DNA of 43,072 nt, from NCBI RefSeq assembly GCF_001854805.1, contig NZ_MBLO01000050.1, positions 1 to 43,072 on the forward strand, given 5' to 3'. A model generated the notes under the pieces. The model was not told the origin of the DNA and did no database searches. It saw only the letters and a list, made by a program, of their open reading frames with translations. The position numbers were made by a program, and so were the translations under genes. Below, one piece after another: positions 25,293 to 34,205 of this stretch; position 1 is the stretch's first letter, and every line of letters starts with the position of its first letter. The DNA comes from Pseudofrankia coriaricola. Lineage in GTDB: Bacteria; Actinomycetota; Actinomycetes; Frankiales; Frankiaceae.

Positions 25293-28136
25293 GTGTCCAC
25301 CGTGCGCGACGCGCCGACCGTCGGCCGGGCCGCTGAGCTGGCCGGCGCGTACGGCCTGGTGGACGGTGTCGCCCGGCGTGGGGAAGGCGCTTTGCTGGCC
25401 GTCGCCGGCGAGGCCGGGGTGGGGAAATCCCGCATCCTCGACGAGGTGGCCGCCCGGGCTCGCGCGGTCGGGACGAGGGTGTTCACCGGGCGCGCGGTGC
25501 CAGGCGGCGGCACTTACCGCGCGATCGCCGAGGCGCTGGTCGGCGGCTTGCGCGACGACCGGTACCCGGCCGCCGACGAGCTGCGCCCCTACCGTGCCGC
25601 GCTTGGCCGCGTCCTGCCGGGCTGGGCACCGGTCGAGTCCGGTGACCGGCCGGACCTGACGGTCGACCCGACACTGCTGCTCGGCGAAGGGGTGCTCCGA
25701 CTGCTGCGCCAGCTCGGCGGCGACCGAGGCTGCCTGCTCGTCCTGGAGGACCTGCACTGGGCGGACGCCGACACCTGGGCGGTCGTCGAATACCTGGCGG
25801 GCACGCTGGCTGGCTGGCCCTTGCTGGTCGCGGTGTCGGCGCGCGACGACGAGGACGAGGCGATACCCGGCCTCGTCCGCCGTCTCGGCCGGCAACCCGC
25901 CGTCACGACCATGCGGTTGGGGCGGCTGGACGCGGCCACCGTCGCGGCGCTGGCGGCCGCCTGCGCCGGGGACGCGTTGTCGGACCGGGCCCTGCGCTAC
26001 GTCCTTGAGAAGTCCGACGGGCTTCCATTCCTCGTCGAGGAACTCGTCGCGGCGGTCGCCGCCGAGGGCGTCACCGAGGACGCTGCCGAGGGCGTCGCTC
26101 GCGAGCCAGCCGAATCGCTGCCGCACACGCTCGCCGACCTGGTCGCGCACCGGCTCGCGGCACTGACGGCGCGGCAGCGCCGGGTGGTCGAGGCTGCCGC
26201 CGTGCTGGGGGCCGGACGGGACTGGGCGCTACTCGGTCCCCTGCTCGGCCTGACCGACGCCGAGGTGCTCGACGCGCTGCGGGCCGCGCATCCCAGGCTG
26301 CTGGTGTCCGACGGGGCCACGCTGCGCTGGCGGCACGCGCTGACCCGAGATGCCGTCCTGGCCTCGCTGTTGCCGCCGGAGCGCGCGGCGCTCGCCCGCC
26401 GGGTGGCCCAAGGGCTGCGTACCAGCGGCCGGTCCGACGACGAGGCACGGGCCGGCGACTTGCTGGTGAGCGCCGACGAACCCGATGAAGCAGCCGCGAT
26501 CTTCCTTCGACTCGCCCGGCGCGACCTCGCCCGGGCGGCACCACGCAGCGCCGAGGAACTACTGGCGCGGGCGGCGGCGACCGGTGCGCGGCCGGCAGAG
26601 GTCGCGATCGAACGAGCCCGGCTGCTCACCCTGTCGGGACGGGCGTTGGAGGCGTTGGATGCCGGCGCCGCGGCCCTTGCCACCGTCACGGGAGACCGGC
26701 ACGCGGACCTCTGCCTTGTCATGGCGGATGCGGCGGTCGTCGCCGGCCGGTGGGCTGAGGCCGAACGCCTCGTCGAACGTGCCGGACGGGCCCACGAACC
26801 GGGCAGTCTGGCGCTCGCCGCGGACGCGGCGTTCGGTGGCGGTGACCCGCGGCGAGCCGCCAGGCTGGCCGACGAGGCCGTCACCCGAGCGGCCAGGGGC
26901 GGCGACTGGACGGCGCTCGTCCACGCATCGACGACCCTCGCCCGCTGCACCGCGCGGGAGGACCCGGACGCCGCACTCGCGGCGTTCCGCCGGGCAGCGG
27001 CCATCGCGGCGGAGCACGGGCTGACCCGGTTGCGCGTGACAGCGCTGATCGGCGTCAGCACCGTGGAGTTCTTCGACCGCGCATCGTCGCCCGCCCTGCT
27101 CGAGGCCCGCGACGTCGCGCTCGACGCGGGTCTGCTCGCGCAGGCCATCTCGGCGGACCTGATGCTCGCGGACGGTAGGTCGACCGCCGAGGGGCCGCGG
27201 GCAGCCGAGGACCTGGCGCGGCACGCGGCCGACCAAGCGCACCGCCTCCGGCTGTCGGCGCTGCGAGGACTAGCGGAGATCTTCGTCGCCACTGGCCGGG
27301 CCGCCGCAGGGGACACCCGCGGGATGGAGGTGGTGCTCACCGCCGCTGTCGGCCGGTCGGACACCTCACCGGAGGTCGCCGCACTCGCCCCGGCGGTCCG
27401 CGGCCTGCGGCGGGTGCTGGCCCATGACCTGCGGGGCGCCACCGCCCTGTTCGACACCAGCATCGAGCTGCTGCGAGAGCACGCGAGCGCGGCTCCGGTC
27501 CATATCTGGGGCCTGTGGGCGCTGTTGCGGACCGTGACGGCTGACCGCGACGCGGCCTCCCGCGACCTGCTGCGGCGCTCCGACGCGCTGCCGAGGTCGC
27601 TCAACCGTGGCGGCCTGCGCTACGCCGAGGCGGTCGCCGCCGGCCGGGACGGCGAACCAGAGCGGGCCGAGGCGCTGTTCGACTCGGCGGACGCGATTCT
27701 CGCCGAGCAGCACTGGTGGCGGCGTCTGCTGCGGCTACTCGCCCTCGAAGCGGCGGTCGCCGACGGTTGGGGTACCCCCGTGCCCGCGCTGCGAGCCGAT
27801 CTCGACGCCCATGTCGCGGGCGGCGACGACCTGCTCGCGCGCACCTGCCGTGACCTGCTACGCCGAGCTGGCGCGCCCACCCGGCGAGGACGCGGCCGTG
27901 GCACCGTCCCCCCGCGGCTTCGCGCGCTCGGTGTCACCAGCCGGGAGATGGACGTCCTCGGACTGCTCGTCGACGGGCTGACCAACCGGGAGATCGCCGA
28001 GCGGCTGTTCGTCTCGCCCCGAACGGTCGACACCCACGTGGCTAGCCTGCTCGCCAAGACCGGCGCGCCCGACCGGATCCGGCTGCGCGCCCGGCTGTCG
28101 GGCCAACTGGCCGATACCCGGCCGCCGCCTCGGTAG
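25293..28136 (+). CDS. LuxR-family ATPase regulator (LAL type)
   Basis: This large regulator (947 residues from the GTG at 25293) has an N-terminal AAA/STAND-type ATPase with Walker A GEAGVGKS (39-46) and Walker B LLVLED (148-153, then LHWAD), a long TPR-like helical middle, and a C-terminal LuxR helix-turn-helix (TSREMDVLGLLVDGLTNREI, then AERLFVSPRTVDTHV). Such LAL proteins activate specialised-metabolism, maltose or steroid-degradation genes. The frame is open back to 25044, overlapping the exporter gene; the GTG is chosen where family homology begins (APTVGRAAELAG), so the start is uncertain. Flanking genes on the same strand (an exporter before; a VOC protein and another exporter after) are possible targets. 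Confidence 0.85.
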   Translation: MSTVRDAPTVGRAAELAGAYGLVDGVARRGEGALLAVAGEAGVGKSRILDEVAARARAVGTRVFTGRAVPGGGTYRAIAEALVGGLRDDRYPAADELRPYRAALGRVLPGWAPVESGDRPDLTVDPTLLLGEGVLRLLRQLGGDRGCLLVLEDLHWADADTWAVVEYLAGTLAGWPLLVAVSARDDEDEAIPGLVRRLGRQPAVTTMRLGRLDAATVAALAAACAGDALSDRALRYVLEKSDGLPFLVEELVAAVAAEGVTEDAAEGVAREPAESLPHTLADLVAHRLAALTARQRRVVEAAAVLGAGRDWALLGPLLGLTDAEVLDALRAAHPRLLVSDGATLRWRHALTRDAVLASLLPPERAALARRVAQGLRTSGRSDDEARAGDLLVSADEPDEAAAIFLRLARRDLARAAPRSAEELLARAAATGARPAEVAIERARLLTLSGRALEALDAGAAALATVTGDRHADLCLVMADAAVVAGRWAEAERLVERAGRAHEPGSLALAADAAFGGGDPRRAARLADEAVTRAARGGDWTALVHASTTLARCTAREDPDAALAAFRRAAAIAAEHGLTRLRVTALIGVSTVEFFDRASSPALLEARDVALDAGLLAQAISADLMLADGRSTAEGPRAAEDLARHAADQAHRLRLSALRGLAEIFVATGRAAAGDTRGMEVVLTAAVGRSDTSPEVAALAPAVRGLRRVLAHDLRGATALFDTSIELLREHASAAPVHIWGLWALLRTVTADRDAASRDLLRRSDALPRSLNRGGLRYAEAVAAGRDGEPERAEALFDSADAILAEQHWWRRLLRLLALEAAVADGWGTPVPALRADLDAHVAGGDDLLARTCRDLLRRAGAPTRRGRGRGTVPPRLRALGVTSREMDVLGLLVDGLTNREIAERLFVSPRTVDTHVASLLAKTGAPDRIRLRARLSGQLADTRPPPR

Positions 28137-28251
28137 GTGCCGCGCGGACTAACTCGGTAGGTCTCACCGATGCCGGCCGATCGCCCCGCGCCGATGCTCG
28201 TCACACGGAAGTGACGGGCACGACGACCACGGCGAGCTAAGGACGGCCACG

Positions 28252-28797
28252 ATGAGCCTCGATACCACGACGAACGCAACCGACGCATCCCACCCGGCGG
28301 CCCAGGGAAGCACCCTCCAGCCCGGGGATATCACCGGCGTTCTCGTCGCGATGCTCCCGGTCAGCGACCTCGCGGTCAGCGTCGCCTGGTATCGCGACCT
28401 GCTCGGGATGCACTACCGCCGCGAGTTCAGCCGGGACGGCGTCGTGACGGGGTGCGCGCTGGGCAGCGACGCCGGCTTCGCCATCTCCTTCCGGCTGCGC
28501 TCGACGACAGCCGGCACCGCGGATCTACGCGGCGAGCACCCGATCATCCTGAACGTGCCGGACCCCGACGCGCTCGCCCGCATCCGCGCGCACGCCGAGC
28601 GGCTGGGCTACAACCCGGTGGCCGGCGAGCACGCCGACGGTACATGGGTAGAGGTCATCGACCCGGACGGGATCTCGACCCGGTTCATCCACGGCACGGG
28701 CGACTGGAGCCGGTTCACCGGCGTCGCCTTCCATCCCGGTGGGGAAGCCACGTTCTACCCGTCCCCGCGCCTGATCCTCACCGCGCCGCGACGCTGA
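28252..28797 (+). CDS. VOC (glyoxalase/bleomycin-resistance/dioxygenase) superfamily protein
   Basis: This 181-residue protein has paired beta-alpha-beta-beta-beta units of the vicinal-oxygen-chelate fold: MLPVSDLAVSVAWYRDLLGM, then the second half VPDPDALARIRAHAERLGY and WVEVIDPDGISTRFIH, with Glu in the usual metal-ligand place of the last strand. A 30-residue polar N-terminal extension precedes it. AAGGA upstream supports the ATG at 28252. It may be a lyase, a dioxygenase or a drug-binding protein. Position between a LAL regulator and an exporter suggests a resistance or detoxification role. Confidence 0.78.
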   Translation: MSLDTTTNATDASHPAAQGSTLQPGDITGVLVAMLPVSDLAVSVAWYRDLLGMHYRREFSRDGVVTGCALGSDAGFAISFRLRSTTAGTADLRGEHPIILNVPDPDALARIRAHAERLGYNPVAGEHADGTWVEVIDPDGISTRFIHGTGDWSRFTGVAFHPGGEATFYPSPRLILTAPRR

Positions 28798-28879
28798 CGA
28801 TCTCCACCGACGCTTGCGGCAACGAAGCTCACCGACATCAGCGCCGGCTACCCAGCATGGCCCGAGGCCGGCACAGCCG

Positions 28880-28955
28880 GCTGATGGACACCTTCGCCGG
28901 TCGGACCAGCCGGGGCGGCGCGAATCCTCGCCGCGGTCGGCGATGTGGCCCGGTT
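28880..28955 (+). pseudogene. IS110-family transposase remnant
   Basis: A short plus-strand segment gives LMDTFAG in one frame and, after a one-base shift, GPAGAARILAAVGDVARF. This matches the C-terminal transposase_20 domain of IS110 elements, where a G-I-G-P-x-x-A-x-x-[IL]-L motif is diagnostic. The frame then runs into unrelated sequence and stops at 29017. The rest of 28798-29232 contains no recognisable gene. Confidence 0.6.
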
Positions 28956-29232
28956 CGTGCCATTCGCGCAGGAGGAGATCAACACACAGCTCGCTGCGCC
29001 TGTGACCGAGCCGGGGTAAGCCGAAACCGACAGCTTGCTGCGCCGTGCCGGAAACCGGTCTCTTCGCCATGAGGAGCTCATTCCGCTGTTTCGGACCACC
29101 GGAGATGCGGGGACGCTCCCGCGCCGGGAGGCTGTGGTTCACCGCCTGGTCGGCGGTGGCCGGACGGTCGTCGTCGATGGCTAGGTGCGGTCGAAAGGGA
29201 GCCATGCCAAGCAACAGGGCGGGAGCGGGGTG

Positions 29233-30885
29233 ATGGCACGCCGGACTTCCGGGAAACAGAACTCCGGGGCCGAGCCGGGAACGGTCACAGCCGGCAGGGC
29301 ACTTCTCCCCACACTGGCGGCGGCGCAGTTCCTCATGACCCTGGACAGCTCGGTTATGAACGTGTCGATCGCCACCGTCGCCGCGGACGTCGGTACCACG
29401 GTGACCGGAATCCAGACCGCCATCACCTTCTACACCCTGGTGATGGCCGCGCTCATGATCACTGGAGGTAGGCTGGGGCAGCTCCTCGGGCATCGGCGTG
29501 TGTTCACCATCGGCTGCGTCATCTATGGCTGCGGGTCACTGACGACCTCCGTCGCCAGAAATCTCGCCGTCCTCACGTTCGGCTGGTCATTCCTCGAGGG
29601 AGTCGGCGCCGCGCTGATCATGCCCGCTGTCATCGCCCTCATCGCGTCGAACTTCTCCCCGGCGGACCGGCCGCGCGCCTACGGGCTGGTCGCCGCCGCC
29701 GGCGCGATCGCGGTCGCCGCGGGTCCGCTCGTCGGCGGCCTGTTCACCACCTATCTGTCTTGGCGCTGGGTCTTCGCGGGCGAGGTCCTCGTGGTGGCCG
29801 TCATCCTGCGACTGACCCGGGGGATGGCAGGCACACCTCCGACAGCGGGCGGACGTCTCGATCTCGTGGGCACCGCGCTGTCCGCGACCGGCCTGGCTCT
29901 CGTCGTGTACGGCGTCCTCCGATCGGGGAGCTGGGGCCTGGTCCGGTCTGCACCCGGCGCACCCGTCTGGCTGGGACTCTCCCCCGCGATCTGGCTGATC
30001 CTCGCTGGCGGAACCATCCTGTGGCTCTTCGTCTGGTCGCAGGACCACAGGCTCGCCCGAGCCGCCGTCGTGCTGCTCGATCCGACGCTGCTGCGCAACC
30101 GGACGCTGCGGGCCGGGCTAACGTCGTTCTTTTTTCAGTACCTGCTCCAGGCGGGTCTCTTTTTCGTGGTACCGCTGTATCTCTCGGTGGCGCTGGGGCT
30201 CTCGGCGGTCGCGACCGGCGTCCGCCTACTGCCGCTGTCCATCGCCCTGCTGGTGGCCGCCGCCGGCATTCCGAAAGCCTTCCCACATGCCTCGCCCCGG
30301 CGCGTCGTCCGCGGCGGTTTCCTCGCCCTGTTCGCCGGTATCACGATCATGATCGTCGCGCTCGACGCCGGCGCCGGACCGGAGATCGTGACGTGGCCGA
30401 TGCTGCTCGCGGGCCTCGGGGTGGGCGCCCTCGCGTCGCAGCTCGGCAGTGTCACCGTGTCCGCGGTCGCCGACGAGCACAGCGGCGAGGTCGGTGGGGT
30501 GCAGAACACTGTGACGAACCTGGGCGCCTCGATCGGTACCGCGGCGGCCGGAGCGGTACTCATCTCCGTACTGTCCACGTCGTTCTTCACCGGCGTCCGC
30601 CAGGACCCCGCCGTGCCGGCAGGCCTGACCACGCACGCTGAGGCGCGGCTGGCCGAAAACATCCCCTTCTTGTCCGACCGGGACCTGAAGATCCGGCTCG
30701 ACGAGGCCGGAGTGTCGCCGGATACCGCCAAGGCCATCACCACCAACAACGCGGATGCCCGCATCGACGGTCTGCGAGCATCTCTGTCGCTGCTGGCCGC
30801 CATCGCCCTGACCGCGCTGATCCTCACCCGTCAGATCCCGTGCCAGCAGCCCGCCCCGGTACCGGCGCCCGGCCAGGCCACCTGA
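29233..30885 (+). CDS. MFS exporter, DHA2 (EmrB/QacA) type, 14 helices
   Basis: This 550-residue proton-coupled exporter shows AAAQFLMTLDSSVMNVSIAT in helix 1 (motif D1), GRLGQLLGHRRVFTIG (motif A) and AAGPLVGGLFTTYLSWRWVF (motif C). A long extracytoplasmic loop (about residues 455-515, Asp/Glu-rich) lies before the last helix, as in several actinomycete antibiotic exporters. The ATG at 29233 is chosen: it follows GGGAGCGGGG and gives a normal N-terminus; the frame is open to 29185. It is more distant from the exporter at 23621-25156 than a recent duplicate would be. Substrate unknown. Confidence 0.9.
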   Translation: MARRTSGKQNSGAEPGTVTAGRALLPTLAAAQFLMTLDSSVMNVSIATVAADVGTTVTGIQTAITFYTLVMAALMITGGRLGQLLGHRRVFTIGCVIYGCGSLTTSVARNLAVLTFGWSFLEGVGAALIMPAVIALIASNFSPADRPRAYGLVAAAGAIAVAAGPLVGGLFTTYLSWRWVFAGEVLVVAVILRLTRGMAGTPPTAGGRLDLVGTALSATGLALVVYGVLRSGSWGLVRSAPGAPVWLGLSPAIWLILAGGTILWLFVWSQDHRLARAAVVLLDPTLLRNRTLRAGLTSFFFQYLLQAGLFFVVPLYLSVALGLSAVATGVRLLPLSIALLVAAAGIPKAFPHASPRRVVRGGFLALFAGITIMIVALDAGAGPEIVTWPMLLAGLGVGALASQLGSVTVSAVADEHSGEVGGVQNTVTNLGASIGTAAAGAVLISVLSTSFFTGVRQDPAVPAGLTTHAEARLAENIPFLSDRDLKIRLDEAGVSPDTAKAITTNNADARIDGLRASLSLLAAIALTALILTRQIPCQQPAPVPAPGQAT

Positions 30886-30895
30886 TCGCTCCACC

Positions 30896-30910
30896 GCCGG
30901 CGATGCCGGC
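30896..30910. terminator. Small hairpin between convergent genes
   Basis: GCCGGC-GAT-GCCGGC forms a 6-bp stem with a three-base loop in the 58-base gap between the convergent MFS and hydrolase genes. Location supports a terminator; the stem is short. Confidence 0.35.
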
Positions 30911-30943
30911 TTGCGGCCGCCCTTACGTCCCCCGGGAACCTAC

Positions 30944-32371
30944 CTATTGGCGCCGGCTGTCCGGTTGGACGATGTTGAGGTCGCCGTAGCTGGACAGCGT
31001 GTCGGCCATGTCGCCGGGCTTGCCTCGGAGCGCGTGGTCCAGGAAGGCGATGCAGGCGCCAGCGGTGACCCGCGGGCCCCCGGTACGGCCCAGTGAGCCG
31101 ACGATCGAGGGCACGGGCGGGAGGTAGAGGGGAGCGTCCGTGAAGGTGAGATGCGCGGCGCCTGGGACGGTGAGCAGGTAGCTGGTCTTGGTGCTGAGGC
31201 TGAGGACTTTGGCGAGGCGGGGGATGTAGTCGGGGCTGGGTTTGCCGATGGTCGAGGTGAGGGCGAGCGCCGGCTGGTGGTAGGGGCGTGGGGTGGGGTC
31301 GTGGGAGTAGCCGTCCATGTCGATGACGGCCGCGAACCGGGGGTCCTGGTGGGCTGCCTGTAGTGCGGCGCTGCCACCGAAGGAGTGGCCGGTCACCGCT
31401 ACCCGCGCGGTGTCGAGACGTCCGGTCAGTGGGCCAGGGATCTGTCCGTGCTCTACCCGGTTCAGCTGGGTGAGGACGAAGCTGAGATCGGTGGCGCGGA
31501 TCCCGGTTGCCTCGGCCGCTTGCTTTTCGCCCTCTGCCTGGTCGTCGGTGGCGGCGAGCCTGGTATCGATCGTGTGGCCGTTGGTGAGAACCACGGCGGC
31601 GGAGTCGTAGGGGTGGTCGAGGGCCGCGACGACATAGCCGTGGCTGGCCAGCTCCTCCGCCCATGCCGTGTTCTGTGTTCGTACTCCTCCCGCCCCGGGA
31701 GAGAACAGCACGACGGGGAACAGTTCGCGTCCGGGGGCCGGCGGGGCGTCGGGCACCGCGTGCGTGCGCACCCGCGGAAGGCCGTCGAGCAGGAAACCGG
31801 GGACGCCGACGTAGCGCGCCAGCGCGTCGGAGACGGTGCGCGCCTCACCCTGCGTGCGCCCCAGGTACGGGGCGCGCTGCGCGCCTGCGGGGCTCTGCCG
31901 CGCGGGGTACCAGAGCTGGACCACGACCGTGCGCCGGTCGCGGGGGTCGGCCGTGGCGGTCTCGGCGCGGGCCGGGTCCGTCCACTGCACCACGCTGGTG
32001 CCGACAGCGGAGTTGCCCGACGGCTCGGGGAACACCGGCCTGGGCAGCGCCCAGGCCGCCGCGGGGCCCGAGGCGATCAGACCGAGGCACAGCGCCGATC
32101 CCGGCAGCGCGAGCCACCACCGGGCCCTGCGCGGCGAGCGGCCACCGCGCGGGGGGAGCAGCGGAGCGACGGCGAACGGGAGGACCACAGCCGCGCCGAC
32201 GAGTACGGGCACCAGCTGCCAGCGCAGCCCCACCACGCCCAGCACCATTCCGGAGAGCACGACGGCTGCCACGGCGCCGAACGTCAGTGGGCGACGGGCA
32301 GCCGGAGGGAGCCAGCGCGCCAACACCAGGGCGACGGCGCCAAGCACAAGCAGGATTTCCAAGGGGGACAT
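30944..32371 (-). CDS. Membrane-anchored alpha/beta hydrolase, PAF-acetylhydrolase-like
   Basis: This 475-residue protein has four N-terminal hydrophobic segments (about 4-20, 30-48, 52-72 and 87-110) and a C-terminal alpha/beta-hydrolase domain (about 145-455). The nucleophile elbow GHSFGG has Ser330; Asp353 (DMDG) and His407 (GAAHLTF) complete a plausible triad; FSPGAGG (223-229) supplies the oxyanion hole. The pattern resembles platelet-activating-factor acetylhydrolase isoform II and related lipases. The ATG at 32371 is preferred over 32455 because GAGGGG lies six bases upstream. The membrane part probably places the catalytic domain outside the cell. The substrate, an ester or lipid, is not determined. 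Confidence 0.82.
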   Translation of the reverse strand: MSPLEILLVLGAVALVLARWLPPAARRPLTFGAVAAVVLSGMVLGVVGLRWQLVPVLVGAAVVLPFAVAPLLPPRGGRSPRRARWWLALPGSALCLGLIASGPAAAWALPRPVFPEPSGNSAVGTSVVQWTDPARAETATADPRDRRTVVVQLWYPARQSPAGAQRAPYLGRTQGEARTVSDALARYVGVPGFLLDGLPRVRTHAVPDAPPAPGRELFPVVLFSPGAGGVRTQNTAWAEELASHGYVVAALDHPYDSAAVVLTNGHTIDTRLAATDDQAEGEKQAAEATGIRATDLSFVLTQLNRVEHGQIPGPLTGRLDTARVAVTGHSFGGSAALQAAHQDPRFAAVIDMDGYSHDPTPRPYHQPALALTSTIGKPSPDYIPRLAKVLSLSTKTSYLLTVPGAAHLTFTDAPLYLPPVPSIVGSLGRTGGPRVTAGACIAFLDHALRGKPGDMADTLSSYGDLNIVQPDSRRQ

Positions 32372-32677
32372 CTGCAGCCCCTCAACGATCTCGGTCACAG
32401 GCACCATGCTGGATTCACATGCACGCCGCCGCGTCAGCCGCCAGATCGAAATCATGTGCTACCTGGGGCTGACGAAGGTCTGCTCGACATCCGCCTCAGT
32501 GCGTACTCCGGTGAACGGTGTGGCGTGGAGTCCAAATGGGTCGCCGATCCTGACCGCCAGCAACTTCGGCTCGGCGCGGGTCTGGGATGCCGGGTTGTTG
32601 CGACGGCGAACTGGCGGTGATCTGCGCGCGCCCGCCCGTGTGGTCCGACGACGAGGCGAGGAACGGTTTGCGCCGCT

Positions 32678-32708
32678 GTGCCGATCCCGCTTACCGCGGG
32701 ATCGGCAC
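32678..32708. repeat. Perfect hairpin A (13-bp stem, 5-base loop)
   Basis: GTGCCGATCCCGC (32678-32690) and GCGGGATCGGCAC (32696-32708) are exact complements around TTACC. The design is the same as hairpin B, 225 bases away, and both begin GTGCCG. It could be a palindromic repeat (REP-like), a transposon end or a terminator. Confidence 0.65.
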
Positions 32709-32933
32709 GCGTCTCGACCACGCCAGGAATGACGGTGTCGTCCACCAGATACGGGCCTATACGGAGTGGAGTGCGCGCGGCGGCCTGGTAGACGTGCCGC
32801 ACTGTGCCCAGCACCTGCTCGGGTGTCGAGCCGAGGTGGAGCTGATCGTCGTGCCGGACCCGGCACCGCGCCTCACTGTCTTGTATTCGCGCGTCGCGGT
32901 CGGCTGGTCGTCTCTGTCAGTAGTCACGCCCGT

Positions 32934-32964
32934 GTGCCGGTCCGGGCTGGGCCCGGACCGGCAC
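32934..32964. repeat. Perfect hairpin B (13-bp stem, 5-base loop)
   Basis: GTGCCGGTCCGGG (32934-32946) and CCCGGACCGGCAC (32952-32964) are exact complements around CTGGG. The arms differ from those of hairpin A at only a few positions, each change being compensated on the other arm, so the pairing is conserved. Confidence 0.65.
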
Positions 32965-33132
32965 TGGGCGTTGGTCCGTGTGTTGCGAGGGGGACGAGTG
33001 GGCTAGACCGTGACGGGTTCCAGGTTCGCCCGGGTGGTCGGCGCGTCCGCTGAGACTGCCCGCAGTGTGGAGTGGCGCTCTGTGGGCGATCAGTCGGGGG
33101 CTGGCCGGTCGCCGGCGCCAGGGCTCGCGATC

Positions 33133-33400
33133 AACGGCCCGTCGCGCTGGGGCCAGCCCTCCATCGAGCGGATGCGCGCCGCCACCCGACCGCGACCCTC
33201 GTCCACCTACCCGTCCACGCCAGCTGGCGCAACCAGGTCGAGGTCTACTTCTCGATCCTGCGACGCAGGGCCATCGAGCGCGGTGACTTCGCCGACCTCG
33301 ACGCGCTCGCCGCCCGGTCGTGGCCTTCCAGACGCTCTACAACCAGACCGCCAGACAGTTCGACTGGAAGTTCTGGGTAGGGCGGGATGCTCTGGATAAA
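33133..33400 (+). pseudogene. IS630-family transposase remnant with frameshifts
   Basis: Three successive frames together give the C-terminal end of an IS630-type DDE transposase: INGPSRWGQPSIERMRAA, then HPTATLVHLPVHASWRNQVE with VYFSILRRRAIERGDFADLD, then FQTLYNQTARQFDWKF. The W-x-N-x-x-E segment contains the catalytic Glu. Shifts fall near 33180 and 33318. The N-terminal part is missing. Its last bases run up to the start of the SDR gene, whose ribosome site (GGAG, 33403-33406) lies at or beyond its edge. Confidence 0.82.
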
Positions 33401-33410
33401 GTGGAGCTAT

Positions 33411-34205
33411 ATGGCCGCGTTCCGCACTCACATGCCGCATGGGCCGTGGGCTGTCGTCGCTGGGGCCTCCGAGGGCCTCGGCGCTGCCTGGGCCGAGGCC
33501 CTCGCCCGGCGCGGCCTGCACGTCCTGGCGGTCGGGCGCCGCCCCAAGCCGCTCGAACAGACGGCACAGCGCCTGGCCGCCAAGCACGAGGTCGAGGTGC
33601 GCACGCTGGCCGCCGACCTCGCCGAGCCGGGCTTCGCGGACCGCCTCGCCGCGGCCGGCAGCGGGCTCGAGATTGGCACCGCCGTTTACAACGCGGCCTT
33701 CTCCTTCACGGGCCTTCTGCTGGACCATCCACCGCAGCACGCCCAGCGCCTCGTCGATGTCAACGTTCGCGGCCCGCTGGCCCTCATCCACCAGCTCGTC
33801 CCCGCGATGATCGAGCGCCGCCGCGGCACGCTCGTCCTGATGTCCTCGCTCGCCGGCAACCAGGGCGGCCCGGGCCTTGCCGCCTACGCCGCCAGCAAGG
33901 CTTTCACCACGTCCCTGGCCGAGAGCCTGCATGCCGAGCTGCGCCCCGTCGGCGTCGATGTCCTCGCATGTGTGGCCGGCGCTGTGCGCACGCCCGGCTA
34001 CGCCACGACCGTCGGGCGTGACGCGCCAGGCACCCTCGATCCCGACCAGGTCGTCGAGGCCGCCCTCGCGGGCTTGGGCCGGATGGCGCTCGTGACCCCG
34101 GGCCGCGCGAACAAGCTCGCCGCGTTCGTCATGCGCCGTCTGCTGCCGCGCGCCACCACCACCGCCATCATGGGTCGCGCGGTGAAGGGCTTCGACGTAC
34201 CGTGA
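33411..34205 (+). CDS. Short-chain dehydrogenase/reductase (SDR)
   Basis: This 264-residue classical SDR has the cofactor motif GASEGLG (18-24), Arg43/Arg44 after strand 2 favouring NADPH, an NAA in place of NNAG (94-96), catalytic Ser145/146 and the Tyr159-x3-Lys163 pair (YAASK). Its closest look is to the 3-ketosteroid/3-ketoacyl reductase type (17-beta-hydroxysteroid-dehydrogenase-12-like, with GLAAYAASKAFTTSLAESLH). The ATG at 33411 is used with GGAG four bases upstream. The stop overlaps the start of the sterol-reductase-like gene in a GTGA, so both are made together and probably act in one pathway. Confidence 0.88.
   Translation: MAAFRTHMPHGPWAVVAGASEGLGAAWAEALARRGLHVLAVGRRPKPLEQTAQRLAAKHEVEVRTLAADLAEPGFADRLAAAGSGLEIGTAVYNAAFSFTGLLLDHPPQHAQRLVDVNVRGPLALIHQLVPAMIERRRGTLVLMSSLAGNQGGPGLAAYAASKAFTTSLAESLHAELRPVGVDVLACVAGAVRTPGYATTVGRDAPGTLDPDQVVEAALAGLGRMALVTPGRANKLAAFVMRRLLPRATTTAIMGRAVKGFDVP

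Larger units (their letters stand above)
32372..33132. other. Gene-poor stretch with two matching hairpins
   Basis: No convincing complete gene is present. A minus-strand frame around 32650-32860 reads VYQAAARTPLRIGPYLVDDT and may be the trace of a lost protein that I cannot identify. Two perfect 13-bp-stem hairpins lie at 32678-32708 and 32934-32964. The promoter of the hydrolase gene should be at the left end. Confidence 0.45.

Noticed and set aside
25997-27604. A 535-codon minus-strand open frame inside the LAL regulator gene
   Set aside because: Ser/Ala/Arg-rich shadow of the LAL reading frame without any motif.
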